Shown here in pieces: positions 1 through 9,600 of a stretch of 64,000 nucleotides of DNA (its first letter is position 1; every line of letters begins with the position of its first letter). The notes beneath the pieces are model-generated. The model searched no databases. It was not told where the DNA came from and was given only the letters and a program-made list of their open reading frames with translations. A program made the position numbers and the translations under genes. Source of the stretch: Kalaharituber pfeilii (Eukaryota; Ascomycota; Pezizomycetes; Pezizales; Pezizaceae); NCBI GenBank assembly GCA_015179045.1, contig WHUZ01000011.1:806001-870000 (forward strand). The letters run 5' to 3'.

Positions 1-1038
1 CCCATGGCCTCCTCATCCCAATTTGCTTTGCCATTCATGTACCAGTGCGTAACATGCCATAATGCTCGAGCAACATCTGTAACATGCACAGTATTTGTCT
101 TGAGTTCCGGATTCCAAAGCCACTTCATCTCCCTATCCAAATGCTTGTAAACTCTCGCCATGCATAACATGGTCCCAACAACTTTTGAGCAGTATTCTCC
201 GTAAACATTTGCCATTCGGACAATGACCAGGTTCAACCTTTAAAGTATATCAGTTATGAATGCCCAAGAGCACCAAAATCTAGGTCAAGGAACGCACCCT
301 GGAATTTTCTGCAGCTCATTCTCTGCCTGGAGCTTATAAGTTGCAATCTTGAGCCATGGCTTCACCTTAGCTGCTTCTTTTGATGGCGTAGCATCACTCT
401 TGTATATAGCTCCAGTACTAAGTTCAACAAAGCATTTCACATTCCTCTTTGCTGCCTCTTTGCCAACCACCATAGAGAGTTTCAGTGAACGTTGTTTGTA
501 TATCTCATCCTGCTGAGAATATCGTGTATCTCCGCCGCAATTGAAGACGATATCCCACGTTGTACCATCAGGCCTTGTGAAGATCTTCTCGCAAGTTTCT
601 AGGAATTGCTTGACGTTAGCTTATTGAACAGATGTGGCATCTGAATCTAGCACAGAATTAGGTCTTACTAACGCTCTCTTGACATGTCCGCCTGCTGGAA
701 CCTGTCCATTGAGCAAGCTGCTTCGAATTCTGGTGCTAGCCAGGCCAGTTGAGGTAGCTGTTTGTCAACAATCTTGATCTCGGATGCCAGGTCATTGTCG
801 TGAATGTGTTTTGTCAGATATCGTCCGATGAAGCCTAGTTTTCAATTGAAGTGCAATTAGTTTATGGTTCCATAAGCAGAACCCTTTTGAAGGTTTAGGA
901 AACGATTTTCTCCCTAAGCACTAGGACGCAAGGGGCCGAAACTCAAAAGTAGAACGAACCTAAGCCACCGATGATCAGAACAGAGGGCTTCGACGAGGAC
1001 GAGGAGGCCGCTTGAGTCTCAGATGCCGAGCTGGACAT
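1..1038 (-). CDS. NAD-dependent epimerase/dehydratase-like protein (extended SDR), 3' end outside window
   Basis: Four exons read on the minus strand: 1038-960, 834-673, 619-298 and 237-1, running off the window edge. Phases fit at every junction (about 266 residues visible). After a Ser-rich start, the sequence VLIIGGLGFIGRYL spans the first junction and is the Gly-rich dinucleotide-binding turn of an extended SDR Rossmann fold. It is followed by an acidic strand end (IKIVDK), a DIVFNCGG strand, the ELSTGAIY strand and LVIVRMANVYGE. These fix it as an epimerase/dehydratase-type protein, probably a soluble oxidoreductase. The expected YxxxK active site reads YKLQA, so the lysine four residues after the tyrosine is absent; this suggests an atypical or non-catalytic member. 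Start chosen at the ATG at 1038 because it is the only one upstream of the Rossmann turn in frame. The substrate cannot be told from sequence. Confidence 0.8.
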
Positions 1039-3456
1039 GTTTCGATAGTTTTAACGGTGTGAATTGAAATTCGATGTGAAGCACAACAATTGCTTCGGTT
1101 GACCCAAAGCGGGGGAGAGGGCTAGGGTTAAGAGGTTCTAACGGGGGAGGGGGTGGGGGGCTTCTCAGTGAAGCTCCAGGACCTTGGTGGGTTAAAAGCG
1201 GCAATAGAGATTTATCCAGAACCCAGGAATATTGCAGCATGTATTGTTAAGCAACAATAAGGACAAGAAATATTAATTGAAGGATGCCTGGCTGAAGCCG
1301 TAGATGAGTTCGTGTTGTCAGGGCAAGATATCATTCGGATCGACTTATGTTCGGGGAATGGGTGGGGCTTCGCCACAACGCAGGATAAAACAGGTGGAGG
1401 GGATTGGCTGAGGAATCAGCAGAGCAGGCGAGGGCCCAACAGCAAGACGAGGGTAGTCTCATGCCAGGCGAGGACTGCTTTTCGTGCGGAGAAGCTACAT
1501 GTACGGGGTCAGAACTGAGAAGGGTTTAAGGCAGGCACTGGCGCAGTGGGGTACCAGGGAACCGCAGTGGAACGAGATACGTGGAGCAATAGGCTGTTTG
1601 TGTCAAACCCTGTGGCCGCCAGGATGCCAGAAGGAACTTGGTAATGGGACGCTGGCGGCCGTGGAGATCTCATGAAACCCCAATATGCTTACTTTCCTAA
1701 CTTTGAATTGGCAGCGGCGTCGGTTGAGACAGGGCAGGGGCAGCGGTTGGCTGCAACGAAGCGGTGGCAGTGGGACGGAAACGCACTTTCAGGCGGGCGC
1801 CGCCAGTGGACAAGATCGTCTTCACGGGTGTCACGTGCTACGCTGGGCCAGCGGCCGCATGCGGCTGCGGGCGTCGAGAACATGCGGCCTTTGTATTGAC
1901 AGCTGCGCACAGCAAGTGCGGGGGCATTCGCTACAGTGAGTCGGAACCTGAATACAGCTCCGGTGGAGGCTACAAGGGTATATACGTCCGGAGCACTGTA
2001 ATAAATGTGCTCGATGCTACTGTAAGGCGCTCTAGAAAGTACTGCACGGTACTATCAACAGTGTTTTACTCGGACATGAACCGCAGTGCGTCAACACTCG
2101 CCTGCATTGTGTGCCATGCTAGGATCAATACCTGGAGGCTATATCCCAGACTCGCAGCTCACCAACCTTGAGTGGACATGTCAACAAGAGGTATCTAGCA
2201 CTAACATATGTGAGAACATCGGATTGTGAAATTCCCTGCCTCTGCAGTAGCCCCCAACGTAACTATGTCCTATTACTTTCCACGCAAAGCGCCACCATGT
2301 TGGGGACGGGAATTGGGAGGGAAAGGGATACACCCTTGCCCGCCTGGCAGCTTGTTCCCAGTGCTTTTTATCACCACATTAAAGTCCTCAACTGCCACTT
2401 CCGACCATATACACCTTGACCGATATTCACCTTATCACTCAGTCATGTACTGCAGCTATTGTGGTCCAGCCGGCAGCATCTGCTTAGTGTTCTTTACCAC
2501 CAGCTGCTAAATTTTCCGTCTGAAAACTCCTTGCAAGGGTATATTAAGGAGTACACCTTCGCACTTTATGGGATCGATTGCATTGCGGAAACAACGTGTT
2601 GGCGCAAGACCTTCCTGAAGAGGTATATAATGGCCGTGGATGAGTGGATCAATAATTCCTGAGTATCAGCGGAAAACTCTCTCCTGGTGTGGCTGCACAT
2701 TGCCCCTTGTTAAAGCGCCCGCTGAATCTCCAGCTCATTAGTATAATATGTAGGGCATGTAGATGAAGGTACCGGTAAAGGTATCAACTGATGTTAAGAT
2801 CTAACCTCAGTCCCGGGATACCAGTCAGAAGTTCTACCTGCAGATTTCTGCAAGGTAACAAATGCAATACTGCAAGCAAAAACAAATCAGTAAAAGGACA
2901 ATAGTTCGGACGTATGTCATGTTCTTGCGAACCCTAGGCTATTGTTAACACTGATTTGAACGGTGTAAGGCCAATAAATGGTGTAGTTGAACCTTTTCCT
3001 AAACCAGGATGTCGAGTGTATACCTAACTACTGAGGTATATAACTGGCAGTCGCTGCAAGAAAGGAGATATGATACGTATCCGCACCGATCAGTGTTGTA
3101 GCCGAAATGTGTCCAGGGGTACTCCTAACGGCCAAAAGCAGCAGCATGCCCCACAATTATTCACAGTTCCAGCATCCTTAATGTGCAACCTATGTACGGG
3201 CTCCAAGGAAGAATGTAGAAGGTTTCTGTCGGCAGCTACTGCAGATCCAACATTGCAGAGCATGTGAAGGTGAATCTCTCTGGGATGATTCGATGGGTGC
3301 AAAATGTGGCCATGGGTGTACGCGGCTTTAGCTCCATTAGGCGTACTTTGGCTGTACCAAGGCTCAAGTCTTTTAGCGCGTCGCACAGCTCTGAGCCTGG
3401 CGAACAATGCAATTGGGATTTTGCTCCATACGTTTTTTTATGAGCAAGCGATGGTA
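1039..3456. other. Intergenic, no gene seen
   Basis: About 2.4 kb of mixed composition with only short overlapping ORFs in several frames. None has splice-joined partners or recognisable domains. It holds the promoter side of the SDR gene at its left end, including a C-rich/G-rich block around 1130-1165. It probably contains old decayed repeats, but I could not define ends. Confidence 0.5.
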
Positions 3457-5010
3457 CAGTGCGTAGGCAAAGGTCTTCGGAACTATGCACTATGGTGGGG
3501 CGTATCCAAAGGGACCAGTTTGTAACATTCGCTAACTTGCTGACTAATACACCAAATTGATACCAGTTGCACAATGTAATCCCCTTTTCCTACTCTTTGT
3601 ACCACCCCCAGCTGTTCTTGTTGCTCAAGCTCGCTGCTCTACCTATGCACGCTCGTGCTGATTGCTCCTTCTCTGCTGGACCTTCTGAACCCCCTCTTCT
3701 TCCTTCTCCCGGCCCCTGGCTACCAGTTCCGCTTGCACCAGTTGCACCATTGCTCTATGCATCAGTTATTCCATTTCTCCATGCACCAGTCGCTCCAGTA
3801 CTTTTCACACCAGTCGCTTTACCACTTCTCACATTAGAAAGAACGTTTGCAAGAAGAAAATTGAAGCTCGTGGTCATCTAGTACTAATTTCTCCTCGTTT
3901 TTTAATCTTATTGAATATTTTTGGGGCTGTCGAGAAACTTCATGATCACAATCACTGTGAGTACAAATTGCTAATAATTCCACAAGCTCTTGATGCTGTT
4001 TCATATTACTATTAATCGATTTTTCCATAAACGTTTATGAGCAATGAATGCATATAAAGATAGTTATGTATATGGAACGAGTTTCGTGAAGATGTACAGT
4101 ACAGTATATAAAGTCATAGGTGAGTGGATACGTAGATCATTTCCGTATATAGTAATTACATTACTACACTAATATCAATTTGGAAATCTTGGCACGTAAC
4201 ACTCTACTAGACAGAAAAATAAGTATTTGGACAGGGGATAATGCATATTATGCGCTATGGGGTATTTGGCAGAAACTAGCATATTTTCGTATGCTTGGCA
4301 GTAAAGAATAGGTGTAAAAGTCCAAATTCATTATGTCAGCTGTCCAAATTTCATCACGTCAGCTGTCCAAATACTTTCTTACATAATGAAGTGGGACACC
4401 CTATCACAGAATTTGGACTGTCTTATGGCTATCACCAGACGAAAATATGCTAGTTTCTGCCGAATACTGCATGGCGCATAAATATGCATTTATCCCCTGT
4501 CCAAATACTTATTTTTCTGTCTAGTAAAAGCCTCACATATAAAGTACAAAGTTTCCAACTTTAAATTTCTGAACAATGGCTTCATATTTTTTAAATCTGA
4601 AAACGAAGGGTTGTAGAGCGAACGAAATAATACATATTTTCGGCCTTTATGGTTTGTTGATGAAATATATTTTCTAATTTGAGTCCGTAATGTTGGGTTG
4701 CAGGAATGCCTTCTGGATGCGCCCCACCATAAGGAAAAGCGAGACATGCATATGCATTCCGATCAGAACTATCCTTGCACTTCTGTTTTCAACTTAAAAT
4801 TCAATAAATTAGCCAGAAAAATGCAAAAAAACTAATAAACCACATGAATGGGCATCAGAGAATCTAAATCCTATCTCAGAATTTAAAAAGGAGTACTTTC
4901 AGTTGAGTTGTTGTGTTTTCTCAAGAGGGGTCCTCTCGGATGCATGTCTCGTGACTCCAAAGCTTGGTTCCTTATACCGCATAGTCCCGAAGACTTTTGC
5001 TTACGCACTG
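3457..5010. mobile_element. Tc1/mariner-like inverted-repeat element, non-coding relic (~1.55 kb)
   Basis: The two ends are inverted copies of about 32 nt: left 3457-3488, beginning CAGTGCGTAGGCAAAGG, and right 5010-4979, beginning CAGTGCGTAAGCAAAAG. They differ only at three transition positions. The element is flanked by TA on both sides (3455-3456 and 5011-5012), the target duplication of the Tc1/mariner superfamily. A second inverted match (about 3489-3508 against 4714-4733, around the shared GGTGGGGCG core) lies inside. No transposase reading frame survives. It is host to a smaller MITE at 4207-4524. Superfamily assignment rests on the TA duplication only. Confidence 0.6.
4207..4524. mobile_element. 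318-bp MITE with ~90-bp terminal inverted repeats and TA target duplication
   Basis: The left end CTAGACAGAAAAATAAGTAT and the right end, read on the other strand, are identical over the first 20 bases. The arms stay complementary for roughly 90 nt, through the ATAATGCATATTATGCGC region to CTAGCATATTTTCGT. Dinucleotide TA flanks both ends (4205-4206, 4525-4526). The small centre carries two copies of a CAGCTGTCCAAAT motif. There is no coding capacity. It is inserted inside the larger 3457-5010 element, so it arrived later. This is most consistent with a MITE mobilised by a Tc1/mariner (pogo/Fot-type) transposase elsewhere in the genome. Confidence 0.8.
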
Positions 5011-5012
5011 TA

Positions 5013-5707
5013 TTTAGTTATGGGGTGTAGGTACTGTGGCGGTGTACGCTGTTATTGAGGGGGAGTCGCGATGTGCACGAGAGAGGGGGGGGGTAGATGC
5101 CTGGATAGGTTGTTGGGGGGAGGGTACATGTGTTGTATCCTGTATACTAGTATATGTAAGGAAGGCTTGGCATGAGAATCCTGGTGTAGCCGCCTCATGC
5201 AGGCTCTGGTATCGGCATTGGAATAGGGTACTCTATAACCGCGTATATCGCAACTCAATGGGATTAAACTTTCCGTGGTGAGTGGTTTCCCGAGCAAATC
5301 AGTCCGCAGAATCGATTCCTGTTTTCACAATGAAAATTGGATGAGAACTCATGGAGATAGATTAGTGCTGGGGAGCAGCCCTCAGTCATCAGGGTCAAGG
5401 GAGAAATTTCTTCCGATTGATTTCTAGCGTATGGCGCGGTCATCCTCCCTCGAACTGCAAAATCCGCATTTTATTAGCCACTGTTCCGGAAGCACAGGTC
5501 ACTTGAAAATGTTCTTTGCCAAGACTGTGTTGTTCTGCGACAACCTTGAGCTTGTGAGACTGGTGCAACCAATCGTTGGCACGAGAAGAGCTATGACATA
5601 TTTAGACCTTGGCGAGGCTGAGGGGCGTAACCATCTATAGCTGAACTTACCTGGTACATACAGAATTCTAAATAGAGAGCCTTCGCTGAGCTGCGTCAAA
5701 AGCAAAC
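5013..5707. other. Intergenic, promoter side of FAS1 gene
   Basis: About 0.7 kb with no supported gene. A 69-codon ORF at 5431-5640 has no recognisable feature. The stretch presumably holds the promoter of the gene starting at 5708. Confidence 0.4.
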
Positions 5708-6456
5708 ATGAACAAACTCATCAACATAGTGTTATCCTACATAACCGTGCTGCTGCTGCTGCTCGTGGCTGGGTCGACTTCTCAACTCGTTTACTTGCCC
5801 CATACCCGCCATCAGGTCAAGTCGGCAAACCTTGGGCACTCATACAAACTTTCAGAGAAACACCAACAGCCGTTTATAATCGCCGAATCAGCAAATATGG
5901 ATAAAGGTGGAGTTGGTGCATTGACCCTGAGCGACGTCATCTCCATTCACCGTGAAATCGGGGTCTTCATTGATACCTTACTTTCAGTCGACGAAGCTGG
6001 ATCTCGTCTTGAAGATGGCGCTCAGAATACGACAGTCCTGGCGCCTACGAACACGGTTATGCGCCATCTATCTAGGAAGCCATGGCAGGATCCCCGAGAT
6101 GCGGAAGAGGCAGATACCCAAGGTGTTTCGCAAGATGACCTCTACGCAGGCGATGCCGGTGAGGACAGGGCTTCCCAGAATTTGAGGAGATTCGTTCAAG
6201 CGCACCTTGTGGAAGTCAGCCCATGGCAAAAAGGGAAGGAGAACATGGCTAAGACTCTGGGAGGAAAATCTGTTTGGTGGGACGAGGAAGGAGGAGTAAG
6301 GAAGGTAGGCATACTGTGAGCGCGCTTTCCATAGTCGTACAGCGTGCTAACTACATTGCCATCTAGATATACCCGGATGGCATAGAGGTGGAGGAAGTCA
6401 AGGATGAGCGTTCAAATGGACAGATTTGGGTAATTAAAGGTGTTATGAATTATTAG
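5708..6456 (+). CDS. Fasciclin (FAS1) domain protein
   Basis: Two exons, 5708-6304 and 6367-6456, joined in phase 0 across a 62-nt intron (GTAGGC donor, GCTAAC branch, ATCTAG acceptor), give 228 residues. The N-terminus (MNKLINIVLSYITVLLLLLVAG) looks like a signal peptide or membrane anchor. The FAS1 fold runs from about residue 70 to the end: LTLSDVISIHREIGVFIDTL, the TVLAPTNTVMRHL motif, a long acidic insertion, FVQAHLVEV and a C-terminal WVIKGVMNY. It resembles the small single-FAS1 proteins of fungi such as yeast YDR262W and fission yeast mug57. Their molecular role is poorly known (vacuolar, secretory or mitochondrial location has been suggested). The gene sits alone between two repeat elements. 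The start ATG has A at -3. Confidence 0.8.
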
Positions 6457-7136
6457 TGAATGGGTTTTTGACTTCTGCGGGCGTTGACTTGGCCTTAATT
6501 TTTCATCCTAATTTTCATAATTGCCCCTGTCTTTCCTCAGCTTGTTTACTGGACTTGTCTGCCCCACAGGTCAGTTATGTATTATTATCATGGAAGTCCA
6601 TGAGGCCTAGGTCGGTCCAATCTCGGGGCAGTCTGGTTCCTTGAGGGGGCCAATCTATCTCGAGGGCATGAGACCAGCCTGAGTTTATTAAATTAATGCA
6701 CTCATCGTCACTTAATACCAAACTAAGCAGAAAGTTGCCCACTGTCTCAATTAACTGCACCATTTATGTGTACTTCAGGTAATATACATGTATCTGCAAC
6801 GTAGGTAGCTTTGGAGGTCGCGCAAACGCTCAGTTGTTCCCACGCATACCGTATACGTAAGAGGTAAAACACAAACGCGCGCTAGTGTGGTCTTGGCAGA
6901 ACTTCAGCGCTATTAATCGCGCTACGCGCTCTTTGGTGCAATATTGGTACAAGAGATATGGATACAGCGGAATGGCTGCTGGGCGAGGACTTGTATTACT
7001 AAGTATAGGAACGCCAGTGACACTTGACTAGTGATGCTCGCTAGTCTTCTACGTAGCTCATATAGCTATTGTGCAACTGCGACACATTTGCGCATTGCAT
7101 TTTTCGCATATTTTGCGTCTTCCACCCGGTGACCCC

Positions 7137-7200
7137 GTATATTTTCACTCGTATACTACCCTTTGGGCTATGACAAGACTAACTATAAAATAAAGGAATA
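7137..7200 (-). repeat. Degenerate LINE/SINE-like 3' end, copy 1
   Basis: The segment around TACCCTTTGGGCTATGACAA matches the copies at 7318-7386 and 7680-7740 (core CCCTGTGGGCTATGG) with similar flanks: ATAT..CACTCGTAT on one side and an AAAGGAATAA block on the other. It is the most diverged copy. Confidence 0.4.
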
Positions 7201-7231
7201 AAGATACACAGTAAAATAGCATACCATGCTC

Positions 7232-7290
7232 TGTTCTCGTGCCCAGACTCTCTTATTTAAGTGTGCCAAGAGAATCTGGGCACGAGAACA
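7232..7290. mobile_element. 59-bp miniature element with 9-bp target duplication
   Basis: Two 21-nt arms (left 7232-7252, beginning TGTTCTCGTGCCCAGA; right 7270-7290, complementary with one mismatch) enclose only 17 bases. The element is flanked by a perfect direct repeat ACCATGCTC (7223-7231 and 7291-7299), which looks like a 9-bp target duplication of the kind made by Mutator-like transposases. A larger relative lies at 22059-22149. Confidence 0.7.
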
Positions 7291-7317
7291 ACCATGCTCC
7301 ACTTCTGCCACAGTAAG

Positions 7318-7386
7318 GAATTTTTTTTTTTTTTTTGAATATCATTTACTCATATGTCGCCCTGTGGGCTATGGTGAGATTAAGTA
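7318..7386 (-). repeat. Non-LTR retrotransposon-like 3' end with poly(A), copy 2
   Basis: Read on the minus strand, the sequence CACCATAGCCCACAGGGCGA is followed by TGAGTAAATGATATTC and then about 17 A (T run 7320-7336 on the plus strand). A conserved terminal segment ending in poly(A) is typical of LINE or SINE insertions. It may be the tail of the LINE-like remnant further upstream on the same strand (7990-8330). Confidence 0.45.
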
Positions 7387-7445
7387 CATGAGGAAGTAAA
7401 AGGAATAACAAAGGCGAAGAAAGAAAAGAAATAACCAAGTGATGT

Positions 7446-7981
7446 CAATGAATCCAACAGGCTAGGTGAAATTCTGGGCCTAGGCCAGTCCAGGCCAGTC
7501 CAGACTATTCAGGCCTGTCCAGACCAGCCCAGGCCATTCAGGCCAATTAAATGAATCCCTCACAGCTATCCAGGCCAGCGTTTACCAGATTGTTTGAGTA
7601 TTTAAATGAGTAGAATCTTCCATATATCTAGAATTTTAAACAGCAGCGGTCTACGACTTTAGTCAAGTATGTATCACGTACCTAAATCCTCACCATAGCC
7701 CACAGGGTGGCACGCGAGTAATGATATTAAAGGAAAAAAAGGTATGTATCACACTTTATATTCAAGTATATATATTTTAGAAATGACCTTCCAGACAATA
7801 CAATAGACGGGGCTCAATTCTTCGATGATGATACCTAATGGGCGGCTGTCAATTACTGATAGTGGAAATATCCAGGACTATTAAAATCTAATTCACCTGG
7901 GTTAAATTCTAAAATCACTTGAATTTATGTAAAATGGCCTGTTTGACCTGGACCGGCCTGATTGGCCTGTTGGATTCATGG
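7446..7981. mobile_element. hAT-like non-autonomous element, 8-bp target duplication
   Basis: The terminal inverted repeats CAATGAATCCAACAGGC (7446-7462) and, from the other end, CCATGAATCCAACAGGC (7981-7965) differ at one base. The direct repeat AGTGATGT flanks the element at 7438-7445 and 7982-7989. An 8-bp duplication with short inverted ends is the hallmark of hAT elements. The interior has no transposase. Its left part is a run of CCAGGCC/CAGTCC-type subrepeats (7475-7560), and it includes another LINE-like tail at 7680-7740. Confidence 0.6.
7680..7740 (+). repeat. LINE/SINE-like 3' end, copy 3
   Basis: TCACCATAGCCCACAGGGTG is followed by a GAGTAATGATATTAAA segment and an A-rich tail. 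This is the same terminal sequence as copies 1 and 2 but in plus orientation, and it lies inside the hAT-like element. Confidence 0.45.
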
Positions 7982-7989
7982 AGTGATGT

Positions 7990-8330
7990 ACTGCTACTCT
8001 CTCCCCGCCCATTCCAGCATTGCCACTAAAAGGCCGCCCTCCCCCTCCTTTGTCTCTGGAGGTTCTCTCACTACCGACTGCCCCCCGGGCCATTTCTGGC
8101 TCCATGCTCTGCACTCTCCCCATATGTGTTTGGCTGATTCTTCTTTCTCCCCGCACCATCGGTCAGTAAGGAAAAGATCTTCCCCATAACATACTCGATA
8201 TATAAAATCTCCTACTCTTCAGCACCCAAAAGCCAGTCTATTAATCACCCTGATCCAGTCTCCTACTTCAGCACTCAGATCCTTCATAATATCAGTCTCC
8301 GTGGTGTTGAGGTTAGCATCGCAGTAATTC
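7990..8330 (-). pseudogene. Decayed LINE-like ORF2 C-terminus (zinc-knuckle region)
   Basis: A minus-strand reading frame shows a CGEKEESAKHIWGEC segment with C-x7-H-x4-C spacing, preceded by GDFIYRVCYGEDLF and an in-frame stop. The pattern resembles the CCHC-type knuckle that follows the reverse transcriptase in fungal Tad1-like LINEs. Only about 100 codons remain and there are stops, so it is a fossil. The assignment is tentative because no RT domain is present. Confidence 0.35.
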
Positions 8331-8433
8331 GGGGATCATCACGTTGCGGAATACACGCGCACTGGCGCTAAGAGGCTTGCCAAGACCGCCATAGCGCGCG
8401 TTTGTGTTTTACCTCTTATGTGAGTGAATACGG

Positions 8434-9600
8434 TATGTTATATCCACCATTACGGTGAAATGACTTGGTACTGTACATCTCAGATGCGCGAGAGTGCGTT
8501 CGAGGCGGGCGCAAGATCAATCAGTTCACTTGTTGCGTGAAAAGCTAAGCACTAAATTGAAACACAAAGACATTGTCCAGGCAGACTAGGACAATGTAAG
8601 GCTGCTAGAGCTGGCTCCTCTCGTGATACAGAGTCCCACATAGATCGCATGGGCCTGTGGAGAGGCGTGCTTCAATCTACGCAGAATGCCAGTACAATTT
8701 CTTTCTCTTGCATTGCCAAGCGAAGAATGTTTCCGCCCGCGATTTCAGTAAGTCCGGCCGAAGGTGCTTCGTCTTCTTCAAGCCTCAACTTTTCTCCTCT
8801 CGCCAGTAAGCCGACCGGATCCCGATGACCATTGCGTTTGTTGCATTGGCTTGCGCCATCTGAGCACTGTTGTCGTTACACTGGATCCAATCGACTTCCC
8901 TGGCTAGGTCATCGATTGAGCGCAGCATTTGCTCGGTGCTAGGTATAGGGTGCATGCGAGCATACAGCATACCCTAAGTATTGCTGATACTCCTGTGTCC
9001 GGTGCTCTTTTAGTAGCTCTCTGTTGAAGCCCACTTGGTCACGCCTATATTTGCTTTCGAGTCATCACTGGACAATTCATACATCCAAGAAACGAACTGT
9101 CTAAAGCTTCCTTGCTTTACCCCAGCGAATCCATTATTGAAGCATTTTCTGGTTACAAGGTAAGTTTTGGTGGAGCAGAGGAGTTCATATTTCTTTTTCA
9201 TACATTTTCAATTCCCATGCGTCATTGTTTATATCTTGTTGTGGTGCGATTACTGAAGCTAGAAAAAGAGGAAACGAAAGGAAAATAAGAGGGAGAAGGG
9301 TTAAACTGTTTTCCTACTTTCTAGTTCACCTCACGACCATTCCCTGGCCTGCATTTTCTTGTTCATACAAACCCCATATACCTTTTTCAATTGCTACATT
9401 GCTTTCTTACCTGGCAAGAAAAAAGTAATAACCATAGCTGCAGTGCATCAAAATTACAGGGACGCGTAGCGTATGCCGCTATTTTCGCAATTACGGAACT
9501 GCTTTAGGACTATTTTACATTCTGATTATATCTTCATACAGGTTCGACATACTGGCGGGTTAAGCTTCTTCTTTCGTTTTTTCATTTCTTGTTTATGATT
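8434..9600. other. Intergenic upstream of LSD1 gene
   Basis: About 1.2 kb. Two short minus-strand ORFs (8785-8970 and 9010-9201) lie next to each other, but I could not join them by a convincing intron or recognise either. The right part should hold the LSD1 promoter and 5' UTR. Confidence 0.4.

Larger units (their letters stand above)
6849..8433. mobile_element. ~1.6 kb inverted-repeat element hosting a nest of other repeats
   Basis: The left end near 6849 (CCGTATACGTAAGAGG, then GTAAAACACAAACGCGCGCT) and the right end near 8433, read on the other strand (CCGTATTCACTCACATAAGA, then GGTAAAACACAAACGCGCGC), match over about 50-60 nt with one small gap. Both ends abut TA (6847-6848 and 8434-8435), compatible with Tc1/mariner. 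The interior is not transposase; it holds LINE-like pieces, a 59-bp element and an hAT-like element. The exact outer boundary is uncertain by a few bases because the repeats can also be extended to CATACCGTA. Confidence 0.5.

Noticed and set aside
3567..3881. Pro/Leu-rich ORF with PVAP-type repeats
   Set aside because: Lies within the inverted-repeat element, is made of a degenerate short repeat and shows no start context or homology.
8785..9201. Two adjacent minus-strand ORFs that might be exons of a small gene
   Set aside because: No donor/acceptor pair joins them in frame with a plausible branch site, and no family is recognised.
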